From positions 1 through 11,891 of the forward strand of contig CAKQKN010000131.1 in NCBI GenBank assembly GCA_934249215.1: 11,891 bases of DNA, written 5' to 3'. Every line of letters starts with the position of its first letter. Within the stretch, counting starts at the first letter, position 1. A program made the translations under genes and the position numbers. This document shows positions 1 to 8,600 of this stretch, in pieces. The stretch comes from an uncultured Clostridia bacterium (GTDB lineage Bacteria > Bacillota > Clostridia > Christensenellales > Borkfalkiaceae). The notes under the pieces were generated by a model that searched no databases, was not told the DNA's origin, and was given only the letters and a program-made list of their open reading frames with translations.

Positions 1-121
1 GGTCTATCCCGTCCTTGCCTCCTTCACGAGCCTTGCTTTCCGCGCGACTGTGCCGTCAAATGGTTTGAGTCGTGAAAAGCGACAACGCGTCGCATTCATC
101 GCGGACAGCGTAGTTATAACA
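1..121. other. Left-edge segment with no convincing gene
   Basis: Reading frames cross this stretch on both strands, but none has a ribosome site, a good start or a recognisable protein. One plus-strand frame stays open from the window edge through the terminator at 122-154 and stops at 158-160. A coding region would not normally run through an intrinsic terminator, so I do not call it a gene. The segment could be the 3' end of a transcript whose gene lies outside the window, or part of a dispersed repeat. A small inverted repeat, GCGAC-AACGC-GTCGC, lies near 79-93. Confidence 0.3.
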
Positions 122-154
122 AAAAAACCTCTGCCGAAAATTCAGAGGTTTTTT
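122..154. terminator. Bidirectional intrinsic terminator
   Basis: A perfect 12-bp stem (AAAAAACCTCTG at 122-133 pairing with CAGAGGTTTTTT at 143-154) encloses a 9-nt loop. The T run follows the GC-rich stem on the plus strand, and the A run gives the same on the minus strand, so it can stop transcription from either side. It probably ends a plus-strand transcript entering from the left edge. It may also catch minus-strand transcription from the oxoamine synthase gene, since no better terminator lies between 155 and 442. Confidence 0.85.
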
Positions 155-248
155 CGTTAAATCAAATTGTAAAAAAGTGTGGCTATAGGTCGGCTATATG
201 TTTTTTTGTCGTAAAATTGCATGTACGGCGCTTCGACGTATTCTCTAT

Positions 249-397
249 CGTCATCCCGAGCCAACTCACTTGACTTTCTTACGAGGGATCCAGGGGCGTA
301 AGCCACGCACTTTTAGTGGATAGATGTTTTTTCGTGTGCGGCACTTCATGCCTGGATTCTTCGGCAGCCAAGTAAACGAGCAAGGCTTAGGATTGCG
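249..397. repeat. Imperfect palindromic dispersed-type repeat (MITE/REP-like)
   Basis: The left arm starts CGTCATCCCGAGCC (249-262), continues through ACGAGGGATCCAGGGG (281-296) and reaches CGCACTTT (306-313). Read as reverse complement, the right arm mirrors it in order: CGCAATCCTAAGCC (384-397), CCGAAGAATCCAGG (351-364), then a GCCGCAC block near 336-342. The two arms therefore make a long imperfect hairpin with a centre near 314-335. No transposase is encoded. Half of this element recurs inverted at 1889-1991. Its copy number elsewhere in the genome cannot be seen from here, so calling it dispersed is inference from the two copies and from the non-coding setting. Confidence 0.65.
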
Positions 398-442
398 GGC
401 TGATAATCGACCTATTGACCGACTTTTTAGCGAATTTTTCGT

Positions 443-1630
443 TTATTGCAGCAATCCGAGTTCCTTAAATACTTCCGCAATTTTGCTTGCGGCATATTCC
501 ATCTGCTTTTTGGTATGCGTCGCTGTGTAGCTTGTGCGGAGCATGCTCTGACCTTCGGGAACGGCGGGCGAAACGACGGGGTTGACGTAAACTCCGCGTC
601 TTTGAAGCATCGTGCACGCTTTGAATGTTGTCAGATCGTCGTAAGTGAAAACGGGTATGATCGGCGTTTCCGCGTCGATGATTTTGATTCCGTACCCCTT
701 AAGGAGCGAACGCATATACGCGCTGATCTCTTTAAGGGCTCCGACGCGTTCTGGCTCGCGGCGCAAAATATTGAGCGACGCGCGGGCGCATTCTGCGGAC
801 GCGGGCGTAATGCTCGCGCTGAAAATAAACGGACGCGACGCGTGGCGGACGAATTCGGCGACTTCGCGTTCCGCCGCCATATATCCGCCAAGACTGGCGA
901 GCGATTTGGAAAAAGTTCCCATATAAACGTCGACTTCTTTTTCGAGCCCGAAGTATTCCGCCGTGCCTCGTCCGTGCGCGCCGAGAACTCCGAGCCCGTG
1001 TGCGTCGTCGACCATAACTCGCGCGCCGTATTTTTTTGCAAGTGAAACGATTTCTGGCAGATTGCAGATTTCGCCGCTCATCGAAAAGACGCCGTCTGTA
1101 ACGATCAGAACGCCCGCCGATTTAAGATCGAGCGATTTCAGAATGCGTTCGAGGTCGCCCATGTCTGAGTGTTTATATCTGTGCATTTTCGCATAGCTCA
1201 ACCGACAGCCGTCGTAAATGCTCGCATGGTTTTCTCGGTCGCACAAAATATAGTCGTTTCGTCCGCAAAGCGCGCTGATTATCGCAAGATTGGATTGAAA
1301 GCCGGTGCCGAACGTAACGACGTCCTCTTTTTCGAGAAAATCAGCAAGTTCCTTTTCGAGTTTTACGTGAATATCGAGCGTTCCGTTCAGAAAGCGCGAC
1401 CCCGAACAGCCGCTACCGTATTTTTTAAGCGCTTCGATTCCCGCATTGACGACTTCTTTGTTGCCCGTAAGTCCGAGGTAATTGTTGGAACCGATCATGA
1501 CCGTTTTGACGCCGCCGAGCGTAACCTCCGTGTCCTGTCCGCTCGTCAGCACGGAAAAATACGGATAATATCCGCTTTCCTTTGCTTGTCTGACCTTTTC
1601 GTTGTTATAACATTTTTCGAATAAATCCAT
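443..1630 (-). CDS. PLP-dependent alpha-oxoamine synthase, serine palmitoyltransferase-like
   Basis: This is a 395-residue member of the alpha-oxoamine synthase family (fold-type I PLP enzymes), which decarboxylatively condense an amino acid with an acyl-CoA or acyl-ACP. Visible active-site residues are His135 in NHAS (stacks on PLP), Asp208 and His211 in VDDAHG, the Schiff-base Lys242 in GTFSKSLAS, and Arg365 near the C-terminus. The SRFLNGT-DIH signature (78-87), the YPYF near residue 22 and the TFSKSLAS form resemble bacterial serine palmitoyltransferases more than 2-amino-3-ketobutyrate CoA ligase or BioF, so a long-chain lipid product (3-ketosphinganine or a sulfonolipid analogue) is plausible. 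The frame is open up to Met at 1714, but that codon lies in the promoter -35; the ATG at 1630 has GGAGAA 5 nt upstream and gives the normal family length. The gene stands alone, with no bio, tdh or lipid genes beside it in the window. The family call is firm; the substrate is uncertain. Confidence 0.9.
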   Translation of the reverse strand: MDLFEKCYNNEKVRQAKESGYYPYFSVLTSGQDTEVTLGGVKTVMIGSNNYLGLTGNKEVVNAGIEALKKYGSGCSGSRFLNGTLDIHVKLEKELADFLEKEDVVTFGTGFQSNLAIISALCGRNDYILCDRENHASIYDGCRLSYAKMHRYKHSDMGDLERILKSLDLKSAGVLIVTDGVFSMSGEICNLPEIVSLAKKYGARVMVDDAHGLGVLGAHGRGTAEYFGLEKEVDVYMGTFSKSLASLGGYMAAEREVAEFVRHASRPFIFSASITPASAECARASLNILRREPERVGALKEISAYMRSLLKGYGIKIIDAETPIIPVFTYDDLTTFKACTMLQRRGVYVNPVVSPAVPEGQSMLRTSYTATHTKKQMEYAASKIAEVFKELGLLQ

Positions 1631-1685
1631 ATTGCTTCTCCGTTTTTTCTCCGCCGCAATCGATGGGATCGTCTTTTTTGATTCT

Positions 1686-1714
1686 ATTATATCGCGTGCG
1701 GCAATGTCAATCAA
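1686..1714 (-). promoter_or_regulatory. Sigma-A-type promoter for the oxoamine synthase gene
   Basis: On the minus strand, TTGATT (1709-1714) and a perfect TATAAT (1686-1691) are separated by 17 bp. Transcription should begin near 1679, giving a leader of about 50 nt before the ATG at 1630. The AT-rich stretch at about 1736-1790, upstream of the -35, could act as an UP element. The promoter also rules out the longer reading frame that begins at 1714. Confidence 0.7.
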
Positions 1715-1784
1715 AATGCGCCCGTATGAGAATTATTAGGCAAAAAATATTATTTTACACAATAATTTTTTATTTTCGCACAAA

Positions 1785-1839
1785 AAAACGGGCGTAATCG
1801 GGCGCAAAACCCGATTGCAACCCGATTGGAATCCGTTTT
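1785..1839. other. Nested inverted repeats in intergenic DNA, role unknown
   Basis: An inner 7-bp stem (AATCGGG at 1796-1802 with CCCGATT at 1810-1816) lies inside an outer 7-bp pair (AAAACGG at 1785-1791 with CCGTTTT at 1833-1839). CCCGATTG is also repeated directly at 1810-1817 and 1821-1828. It lies about 70-125 bp upstream of the minus-strand promoter and some 260 bp before the plus-strand promoter, so it could be a protein-binding site, a folded RNA or a repeat remnant. The rest of 1715-1888 is AT-rich and shows no gene. Confidence 0.4.
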
Positions 1840-1888
1840 CTTCACACCCAACATTTATTGTAGAACCTTGTAAAATATGGCGCTTGCG

Positions 1889-1991
1889 AAAGTGCGGAAC
1901 TTGCCCCCTAGATCCCTCGTCGGTTGGGCAATGTGGGGTCGGCTCGGGATGACGAAAAGAGCCGAGCAAGCTGGCAAGGCTCGGGATGACG
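1889..1991 (-). repeat. Inverted partial copy of the palindromic repeat, with a doubled end motif
   Basis: Read on the minus strand, CGTCATCCCGAGCC (1941-1954), ACGAGGGATCTAGGGG (1905-1920) and CGCACTTT (1889-1896) match the left arm of the element at 249-397 in the same order and at similar spacing. A second CGTCATCCCGAGCC occurs at 1978-1991 in the same orientation. No mirrored arm is evident, so this is a half element or a rearranged copy. Any short reading frame across it is repeat translation rather than a gene. Confidence 0.65.
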
Positions 1992-2101
1992 AAATGATTA
2001 AAAAGACGAGTTATCACTATCGATTTTGACAAAAATTAAAAATCGGTAGTCATAACGGCATAAAACACGATTATATTTATCGACCTATCGCAGAAAAATC
2101 A

Positions 2102-2130
2102 TTGAAACGGGGCGGGGTTTGTGTTACAAT
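2102..2130 (+). promoter_or_regulatory. Sigma-A-type promoter for the addB-addA operon
   Basis: TTGAAA (2102-2107) and TACAAT (2125-2130) are spaced by exactly 17 bp, with a TG at 2122-2123 one base before the -10 in extended -10 position. The expected start near 2137 leaves a leader of only about 25 nt, holding a weak TCCGA/TCGGA inverted repeat and the GGAGG ribosome site (2151-2155), 6 nt before the addB ATG. The spacer is unusually G-rich. A second TTGACA at 2026-2031 lacks a good partner. Confidence 0.65.
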
Positions 2131-2161
2131 ATCCGAGTAGAATTCGGACGGGAGGTGCGAA

Positions 2162-5100
2162 ATGAAAATTTATACCGTGAACGCGACGTGCGAGCTTGCC
2201 GATCTTACCGCAAGACTTGCGGCGGGGAATCCGCTCGACGAAAAAATCGTTTTTTGCGAGGATAAGTTTACGCTCGAACTCGAGATCGCGCTGTCCCGCA
2301 AGTACGGTGGAGCGTTCGGAACGAAGGTCTTTACGTTCAACCGTTTTATGCATAAATTCCTTCCGGACGACGGAAAACTTCTTTCGCCCGAGAGCGCGGC
2401 GCTCGTCGTGAAAAGGCTTTTGCTCGAGAATAAAGGCGAACTCGGGTGCTTTAAAAACGTTTACGATCCGAACCTTGCGGGCGTGGTTTATGAACTTATC
2501 GCACAGCTTAAGAGTGCGAAAATTGCGCCCGCCGACGTTTATCGCGCGGCGGAGGGGTGCGGCGGCATTCTGAAACGCAAGCTCGACGATATTTATCTCA
2601 TTTTTTCTGCATATGAAAAATATATCGCGAAGAACGGGCTGACGGACGGAAACAACAGACTTTCGCGGCTTCCGAAGTTCTTTGCGGAAAGCGAGGCGGT
2701 CAAAAACGCCGACGTCATCGTTGCGGGGTTCCCGTCACTCAACAGAACGCTTTGCGAGATCTTCATTTCGCTTTCGAAAAACGCAAAAAGTCTGACTTTT
2801 GCGCTCGTGGCGGGCGAAAATAAGGGCGTTTATACGAACGAAACGTTCAATTTCGCGATGACTTTCGCGGGGGCGGAGCATATCGCAGAGAAGACGGCGG
2901 GGGTGCGAAAACGACTGCTCGATTCGCTTTTTTCGCCGGGCGTTAAAAATAAGAACGGGGAGTTTTGCCCGGATATCCATGTTTATCGCGCGCAGAGCGT
3001 CACCGAGGAGGTCGAGTACGTTGCGAAACTCATTGCGAACGGGGTAAGGCGGAACGCCGCCGTCGGGCTTGATTACGGACAGCGTTACAAAAGTTACGCG
3101 GTCTGCGCCGAGGATATTTCCGCGTATTATCTTACGATCAAGCGGGTTTTCGCCGATTACGGTATTCCGTGCTTTTTCGACACGTCGGACGATCTCGGAA
3201 AGCACCCGCTGACGACGCTCGTTTCGGCGTATATCGACACGATAAGGCGGGGTTTTGCCGTGTCGGATTTTCTGCGGCTGGTCAAAAATCCGCTCGTCAC
3301 GCCTGACAAGGCGCTTTCGGACGGGTTCGAAAATTACGTTCTCAAAAACGCGATCGACAGAAAAAGACTGCTCGTTCCGTTCACGAGAAAGGATGAAAAA
3401 CTTGAAGAATATGAAAATCTCCGCGCTAAAGTAGCGGGGTTGTTTTCGTCGTCCGCGCTTTTAAACAAATCGCTTTTGACGAAGTCGGAGCGGCAGGGCG
3501 GCGTGGCGTTTTCCGCGGCGGTCGAGGACGTGGAGCGGGTGCTTTACGCACTTTCCGCAAAAGAAACGATCGAGGAACTCGGGAATCGGCTGACAGAAGT
3601 CGATTGCAGAGAACTTGCGGCGTATAACGCGCAGGCGTACGAGAAGTTCGTCGACGTTCTTTCGGCGGCGAAAGCCATACTCGGCGACGAAATTTTGCCC
3701 CTTTCGGAGATCAAAAACGTCGTCGTTTCGGGTATGACCGCGTGTAAGATTTCGGTTATTCAGGAATTTTCCGACTGTGTGTTCGTGGGCGATTTTCGCT
3801 CGGCTAAATATAAGGAACACGAGGTGCTGTTTGCGCTCGGGCTTAACGAGGGCGTGCCTGCGACCAAGCTCGACAGCGCGCTGCTTTGCGACCGCGATAT
3901 CGTCGGAATGGAAGCGTTCGACGTTTCGGTCGAACCGAAAATCAAAGAAGTCAACAGACGCAACCGCGAAAACGCGTGCATGGCGATCGCGGCGTTTTCC
4001 GAAAAACTCTATCTTTCAAGATCAGTTCGCGATGCGGACGGCGCGGAAAGCGGAAGTTCGGAAATCATAGATTACGTTATTGCGGCATTCTCGGACGACG
4101 GTTCGGATACGTCTGCGGGCGGCTCGGGCGGTTCTGTCGGCTTTAGCGGCGGGGAAAAAGGCGGTACGGGCGTTACGGGTGCGAACGAGTCTGGAGGTAA
4201 AAAACGCGTCGTCGGACGAATCGGGATTGCGGATAAGCGGCAAAACGACCGTGCGGCGGAGCTTGTCGGCGGCGAGCGAGGAAAGAGATATAAGGCTTTG
4301 CCGTATATGACGGAGCGCAGTTCGGCGTTCGGTTTTGCGCGAGAGGTTTCGGCGTATAAGGAAGGTGAACGAAAAGAGTTCGACGCCGCGGCGGCTTTCT
4401 ATTTCGTCATGCGCGAAAAGGGGCTTCGGGCGCTTCCCGACGGACTTCTCGGGGCGATAAGCAGTGAGATCGGGTATTATACGGACGGCGTGAATTACGC
4501 CGAGCGGGATATTTCGGCAACGTCGATCGAGGGCTTTTTCAGATGCCCGTATCAGAATTTTTTGTCGCGGGCAGTCAAGCTCGGTCAGCGCGAAGAGGGG
4601 GATATGCGCGCCAAAGTAGTCGGCGATCTTATTCACGAAGTCGCGCGGGAGTTTACGATAAAAGGGAATTTCGACGGCGGTCGGGAAGAGGCGAAAGCGC
4701 TTGCGGAAAGGCTTTTCGACGAGATTTCCGCGCGGGACGAATATTCTAAATACGGCGTTACGGGCGCGGGGCGCGTTACTTTTGCGTTTTTGAAAAAGGA
4801 AACGGTGCGGTTTTGCCTTAACGTTTACGACGGATACAGTCATTCGTCGTTCAGACCGAAATATATCGAAGTGTCGTTCGGCTACGGCGGGGATCTGCCC
4901 GCGATCGCGGTCGATACGCGCGGCGGCAGACGAAAGATCGTCGGGAAAGCCGATCGTATCGATTCTTTCGGGAACAAAATGAATATCGTCGATTATAAGA
5001 CGGGGGCGGTCACCGGGCACGGCGACGAAGATCTTTACGTCGGCAAAAAACTTCAGTTGTACGTTTACGCCAAGGCGTTTTCCGATCGGTTCGAGCCGGT

Positions 5101-5650
5101 GGGGGCATATTATTTCCCCGTTGCCGACGAGTTCGGAGACGACGAAGAGGCGGTCATCGCGATGAAGGGCAAGACGCTCGCCGACCTTGCGACGGCGTCG
5201 GAAATCGACGACAGCATTACGGAAGAGAACAGAAAAGGGCGGTTTATTTCCGCCAATCTCACCGAGCGCAAGACGGGCGGCGGGTTCAGGTACGACGCGG
5301 GACTTCTCACGCGCGAGGAGTTCGACGCATATCTCGATTACGCCGTCAAGGTGGCGGGCGAGGGTATTTCGGAAATCAACGATGGCGTGATCGTTCCGTC
5401 GCCCGACGATAAGGCTTGCGAATATTGCGAGTATCACGGGCTTTGCGGCTATGACGCCGCGATCGATGGCAGAACGCGGACGGTTAACGAAAAAATCGAC
5501 AAAACGACCATCGTTGCCGCCGTTGCGGAAAACGCGGAAAGCGAAGAGGTCGAAGAAAACGGCGACGGCTCTGGGAGCAACGCGCGCGCCGAAAACCGGA
5601 AAATCGAAAACGGGAAAGTCGAAAAAAGCAAGGACGGCGGGGAGGAATAA
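2162..5650 (+). CDS. addB: AddB/RexB-type subunit of the helicase-nuclease
   Basis: This 1162-residue protein should be the partner of AddA in the complex that resects double-strand breaks for RecA loading. Its C-terminal PD-(D/E)XK (RecB-type) nuclease domain shows His825 (GDLIHE), Asp931 in GKADRID, Asp944 and Lys946 in VDYKTG, and Gln965/Tyr969 in the QLYVY motif. Four cysteines fit the AddB iron-sulfur cluster: Cys795 (RCPYQNF) far upstream, then Cys1086-x2-Cys1089-x5-Cys1095. The N-terminal half (about 1-620) aligns in style with the inactive helicase-like part of AddB, but no GxxGxGKT Walker A is visible at the start, as in RexB-like members. Residues 643-680 are Gly/Ser-rich and look like an inserted linker. 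About 65 residues follow the last cluster cysteine as a charged, Glu/Lys/Asn-rich tail. The ATG has GGAGG 6 nt upstream. addA follows after 3 bp, which supports the assignment. Confidence 0.93.
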   Translation: MKIYTVNATCELADLTARLAAGNPLDEKIVFCEDKFTLELEIALSRKYGGAFGTKVFTFNRFMHKFLPDDGKLLSPESAALVVKRLLLENKGELGCFKNVYDPNLAGVVYELIAQLKSAKIAPADVYRAAEGCGGILKRKLDDIYLIFSAYEKYIAKNGLTDGNNRLSRLPKFFAESEAVKNADVIVAGFPSLNRTLCEIFISLSKNAKSLTFALVAGENKGVYTNETFNFAMTFAGAEHIAEKTAGVRKRLLDSLFSPGVKNKNGEFCPDIHVYRAQSVTEEVEYVAKLIANGVRRNAAVGLDYGQRYKSYAVCAEDISAYYLTIKRVFADYGIPCFFDTSDDLGKHPLTTLVSAYIDTIRRGFAVSDFLRLVKNPLVTPDKALSDGFENYVLKNAIDRKRLLVPFTRKDEKLEEYENLRAKVAGLFSSSALLNKSLLTKSERQGGVAFSAAVEDVERVLYALSAKETIEELGNRLTEVDCRELAAYNAQAYEKFVDVLSAAKAILGDEILPLSEIKNVVVSGMTACKISVIQEFSDCVFVGDFRSAKYKEHEVLFALGLNEGVPATKLDSALLCDRDIVGMEAFDVSVEPKIKEVNRRNRENACMAIAAFSEKLYLSRSVRDADGAESGSSEIIDYVIAAFSDDGSDTSAGGSGGSVGFSGGEKGGTGVTGANESGGKKRVVGRIGIADKRQNDRAAELVGGERGKRYKALPYMTERSSAFGFAREVSAYKEGERKEFDAAAAFYFVMREKGLRALPDGLLGAISSEIGYYTDGVNYAERDISATSIEGFFRCPYQNFLSRAVKLGQREEGDMRAKVVGDLIHEVAREFTIKGNFDGGREEAKALAERLFDEISARDEYSKYGVTGAGRVTFAFLKKETVRFCLNVYDGYSHSSFRPKYIEVSFGYGGDLPAIAVDTRGGRRKIVGKADRIDSFGNKMNIVDYKTGAVTGHGDEDLYVGKKLQLYVYAKAFSDRFEPVGAYYFPVADEFGDDEEAVIAMKGKTLADLATASEIDDSITEENRKGRFISANLTERKTGGGFRYDAGLLTREEFDAYLDYAVKVAGEGISEINDGVIVPSPDDKACEYCEYHGLCGYDAAIDGRTRTVNEKIDKTTIVAAVAENAESEEVEENGDGSGSNARAENRKIENGKVEKSKDGGEE

Positions 5651-5653
5651 GTT

Positions 5654-8600
5654 ATGATGACGGAAAAACAACAACGCGCCGTCGATTTCGGCGAGGGGAA
5701 CGTTCTCGTTTCGGCTTCGGCGGGGAGCGGAAAAACGTGCGTTATGGTCAACCGAATAATCCGTCTGATTGCCGAGGGCAAGGCGAACGTTGACGAGATT
5801 TTGTGCGTGACCTTTACCGTGCTTGCCGCGAGCGAGATGAAGCAAAAGATCGCCGCGGCGATTACCGAGAGAATCAGGACGGCGGATGCGGAAGAAAGCG
5901 AAAGACTTTCCCGCCAGCTCGACATGCTTCCGACCGCGAATATTTCTACCGTACACTCGTTTTGCAAGAATCTTATCAAAGAATTCTTTTATGAAGCGGG
6001 CGTCGATCCGTCCTTTTCGGTCGTGAGCGATTCGGAGCGCGAAAAGCTCGTTAAACGTGCTATAGACCGATATTTTGACGAAATGTACGAGAGCGGGGAC
6101 GAGAAACTCGAGCTGCTTTTGCCCGTGTTTTTCAAGCGCAGAAGCGACGCTGCGCTCAAAAATCTCGTAGTTTCGGTTTTCAACGGAATTATGACCGAAC
6201 CCGATCCGTTTAAAATACTCGACGACGGGGAACTATATTACACGGAAGAGGGCGTCGGAAAGATTTATGACGAACTTGCCGCCGAACTTAAAGCCGAACT
6301 TAAGCGGTTTGCGGACTACGCCGAGGGATATGCCGCGGAATTCGCGGGGTTTTCCGAGTATGAAAACTACGTCGCGCTCGTCATAAACGGCTTGAACTTT
6401 GCGGCGGAAGGAAAAACGCCCGCCGAGATAACCGATCGGCTCGCGGACGCGCTCCCGAGGCGCCCCGGCAAGAAGAAAACGGATGACGAAAAGATCTTGC
6501 GCGCGGAAGCCGCGTTCAAGGAGTTCGCCGACGAATACGGCGAGTTTCGGCGCAAGAAAATGAAAGAATACGATCTGAACGATTTCGACGAAGAACTCGC
6601 ATTCGCCGCGGACGGGCTTGAAATTTACCGTGCGTTCTGCGGCGTGGTGAAAGGCTTTGCGGCGGCGTTCGCGGAGGAAAAACGCGAGGAAAACTGCGTT
6701 GATTTTTCCGATTTCGAACATTTTGCGCTTAAAGTGCTTCAAAACGAGGCGATCAGGAACGAGGTGCGCGCGCGGTTCAAGTTCGTTTTCACCGACGAAT
6801 ATCAGGATACGAGCGGCGTTCAGGAATATCTTTTGCGCGCGGTTTCGAACGATAATTTGTTCATGGTCGGCGACGTTAAGCAGAATATTTACGATTTTCG
6901 CGGGTGCAATCCGCTGATTTTTGCCGAAAAACGCAAGCTTTACGAGGAAACGGGCGAGGGCGAAGTGATCGATCTCGACAAGAATTTCCGCAGTACGAAC
7001 GCGGTTATTTCAGCGGTCAACCGAGTGTTTTCGGGGAGCATGACGCAAAAATGCGGCAACGTCGATTATCGCGCAAATCAGATGATTTTTGGCGCGGATT
7101 ACCCCGAGGACGAGGGCGAAATCGGGTTTTACGCCGTGAAAAAGCGGGTGGATAAGGGTAATTTGCCGCGCGGAGTGTACGGCGTGGTGAAACATCTCGA
7201 AACGATGAACGACGGCGGATTTTTTGCCGAGGGCGCGTTCATCGCGAAGATGATTCTCGATATTTACGGCAAGGAAATTTTCGTCGGCAAAGATGGAAAG
7301 AAAAAGAAAATCGAGTTCGGCGATATTGCGATTCTTCTTCGCAACGCGAACGCTTCGGGCGACGCTTACGCCAAAGAACTGATCGCCGCGGGTATTCCCG
7401 TTTCGGCAAACTCGAAAAAAAGCATAGGCGAGTATGCGGAAATCGCTTTTCTGATCGATTTTCTCAAGCTCGTCGGGTGTTTCAATCAGGATATACCGCT
7501 GGCGTCCGTGCTTAAAAGCAATATCGGCGGGGTGAGCGACGCCGAACTTTATGCGATCAGAAAATTTACGCCGCGCGGGAGTTTCGTGGACGCTTACGGA
7601 ACGTATATCCGTGAAAAAGGCGCGGACGATCCGCTTGCGGAAAAACTGCGCAAGTTCGACCGTTACATGGAAAAGATCCGGCTTATTGCTTCGTTTACTT
7701 CGTGCGACGAACTGCTTTCGCTCGTCATTCGCGAGAACGGGATCGACGTCGGTCTTTTGTCATCGAGAATGGGCGAATTCAAAATGGCGCGCGTGAACGC
7801 ATTTATCCGTGCAGCGGGCGCGAAAAAGCAGACGGTGGACGAGTTTTTGTCGGGAATAGACGAAACGGTCAAGGCGCTTACCGTCGCTTACGATGACGAA
7901 AACGCCGTCAAAATTATGAGCGTGCATGCGTCGAAAGGGCTCGAATATCCCGTCGTGATTCTCGCGGGGGCGTTCAAGGAATATAACGACCGCGACAAAT
8001 CGGGGAATTTTATTTACGACAGAAAATACGGCGTTGCGATCGCGCATTACGACACGATGACGATGGTCGTCAGAAAAACCGCCTTTCTCGCTTTTTTGAA
8101 AAAGAAACTTTTAAAACGCTCGCGCGAGGAGGAAATGCGCATTCTTTACGTCGCTTTAACGCGCGCGCGGAACGATCTTTACGTCGTGGGCGAGTACGGC
8201 AAAACTTGTCCGAACTTCAAGAAAACGCACTTCGAGGGCGACATTTATTCGGTCAAAAGACCGTTTGACTTTTTCGCCGAAAACGATTTTCCGTTCGTCG
8301 ACGCGGGCGAGTGGGACGAACGCAAGCAAGCCGAAAGATCACTTCGCAAGGTGTTTATCGGCGAGTGCGACGAAGAACTCGCGTCCTATATAGCGGCAAA
8401 TCTCGATTTTAAGTATGAGAGCGCGGACGAATTTCTTTCGGTCAAAAGATCGGTTACTTCGGCGGCGCACTTCGAAGAAGAGGGCGCGCCCGCGTTCGAG
8501 CGTAAGCCCCTTTTCGAGGAGCCGTCCGAAGAGTTTTTTGATCTTCCGTTCGACGTTTCGGCGGATTCGGTTGGCTCGCCAAGTGCGGCGGATTCGGCGG

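Noticed and set aside
324..530. A 68-codon plus-strand frame
   Set aside because: It spans the right arm of the palindromic repeat and runs antisense into the end of the oxoamine synthase gene; it has no ribosome site.
1631..1714. A 28-residue N-terminal extension of the oxoamine synthase from Met at 1714
   Set aside because: The extension would begin inside the -35 box of a 17-bp-spaced promoter, while the ATG at 1630 has a good ribosome site and gives the usual family length.
1736..2032. A 98-codon minus-strand frame
   Set aside because: It is made mostly of the inverted repeat at 1889-1991 and an AT-rich spacer, with no ribosome site and no protein family signal.
2021..2055. A second promoter candidate with TTGACA at 2026-2031
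   Set aside because: No acceptable -10 lies at 16-18 bp; the better-matched promoter at 2102-2130 is closer to addB.
4022..5956. A 644-codon open frame on the minus strand
   Set aside because: It is antisense to addB and the start of addA, both of which have full sets of family motifs. Its translation is rich in Arg and Phe and has no domain features. High-GC codon bias explains the absence of stops.
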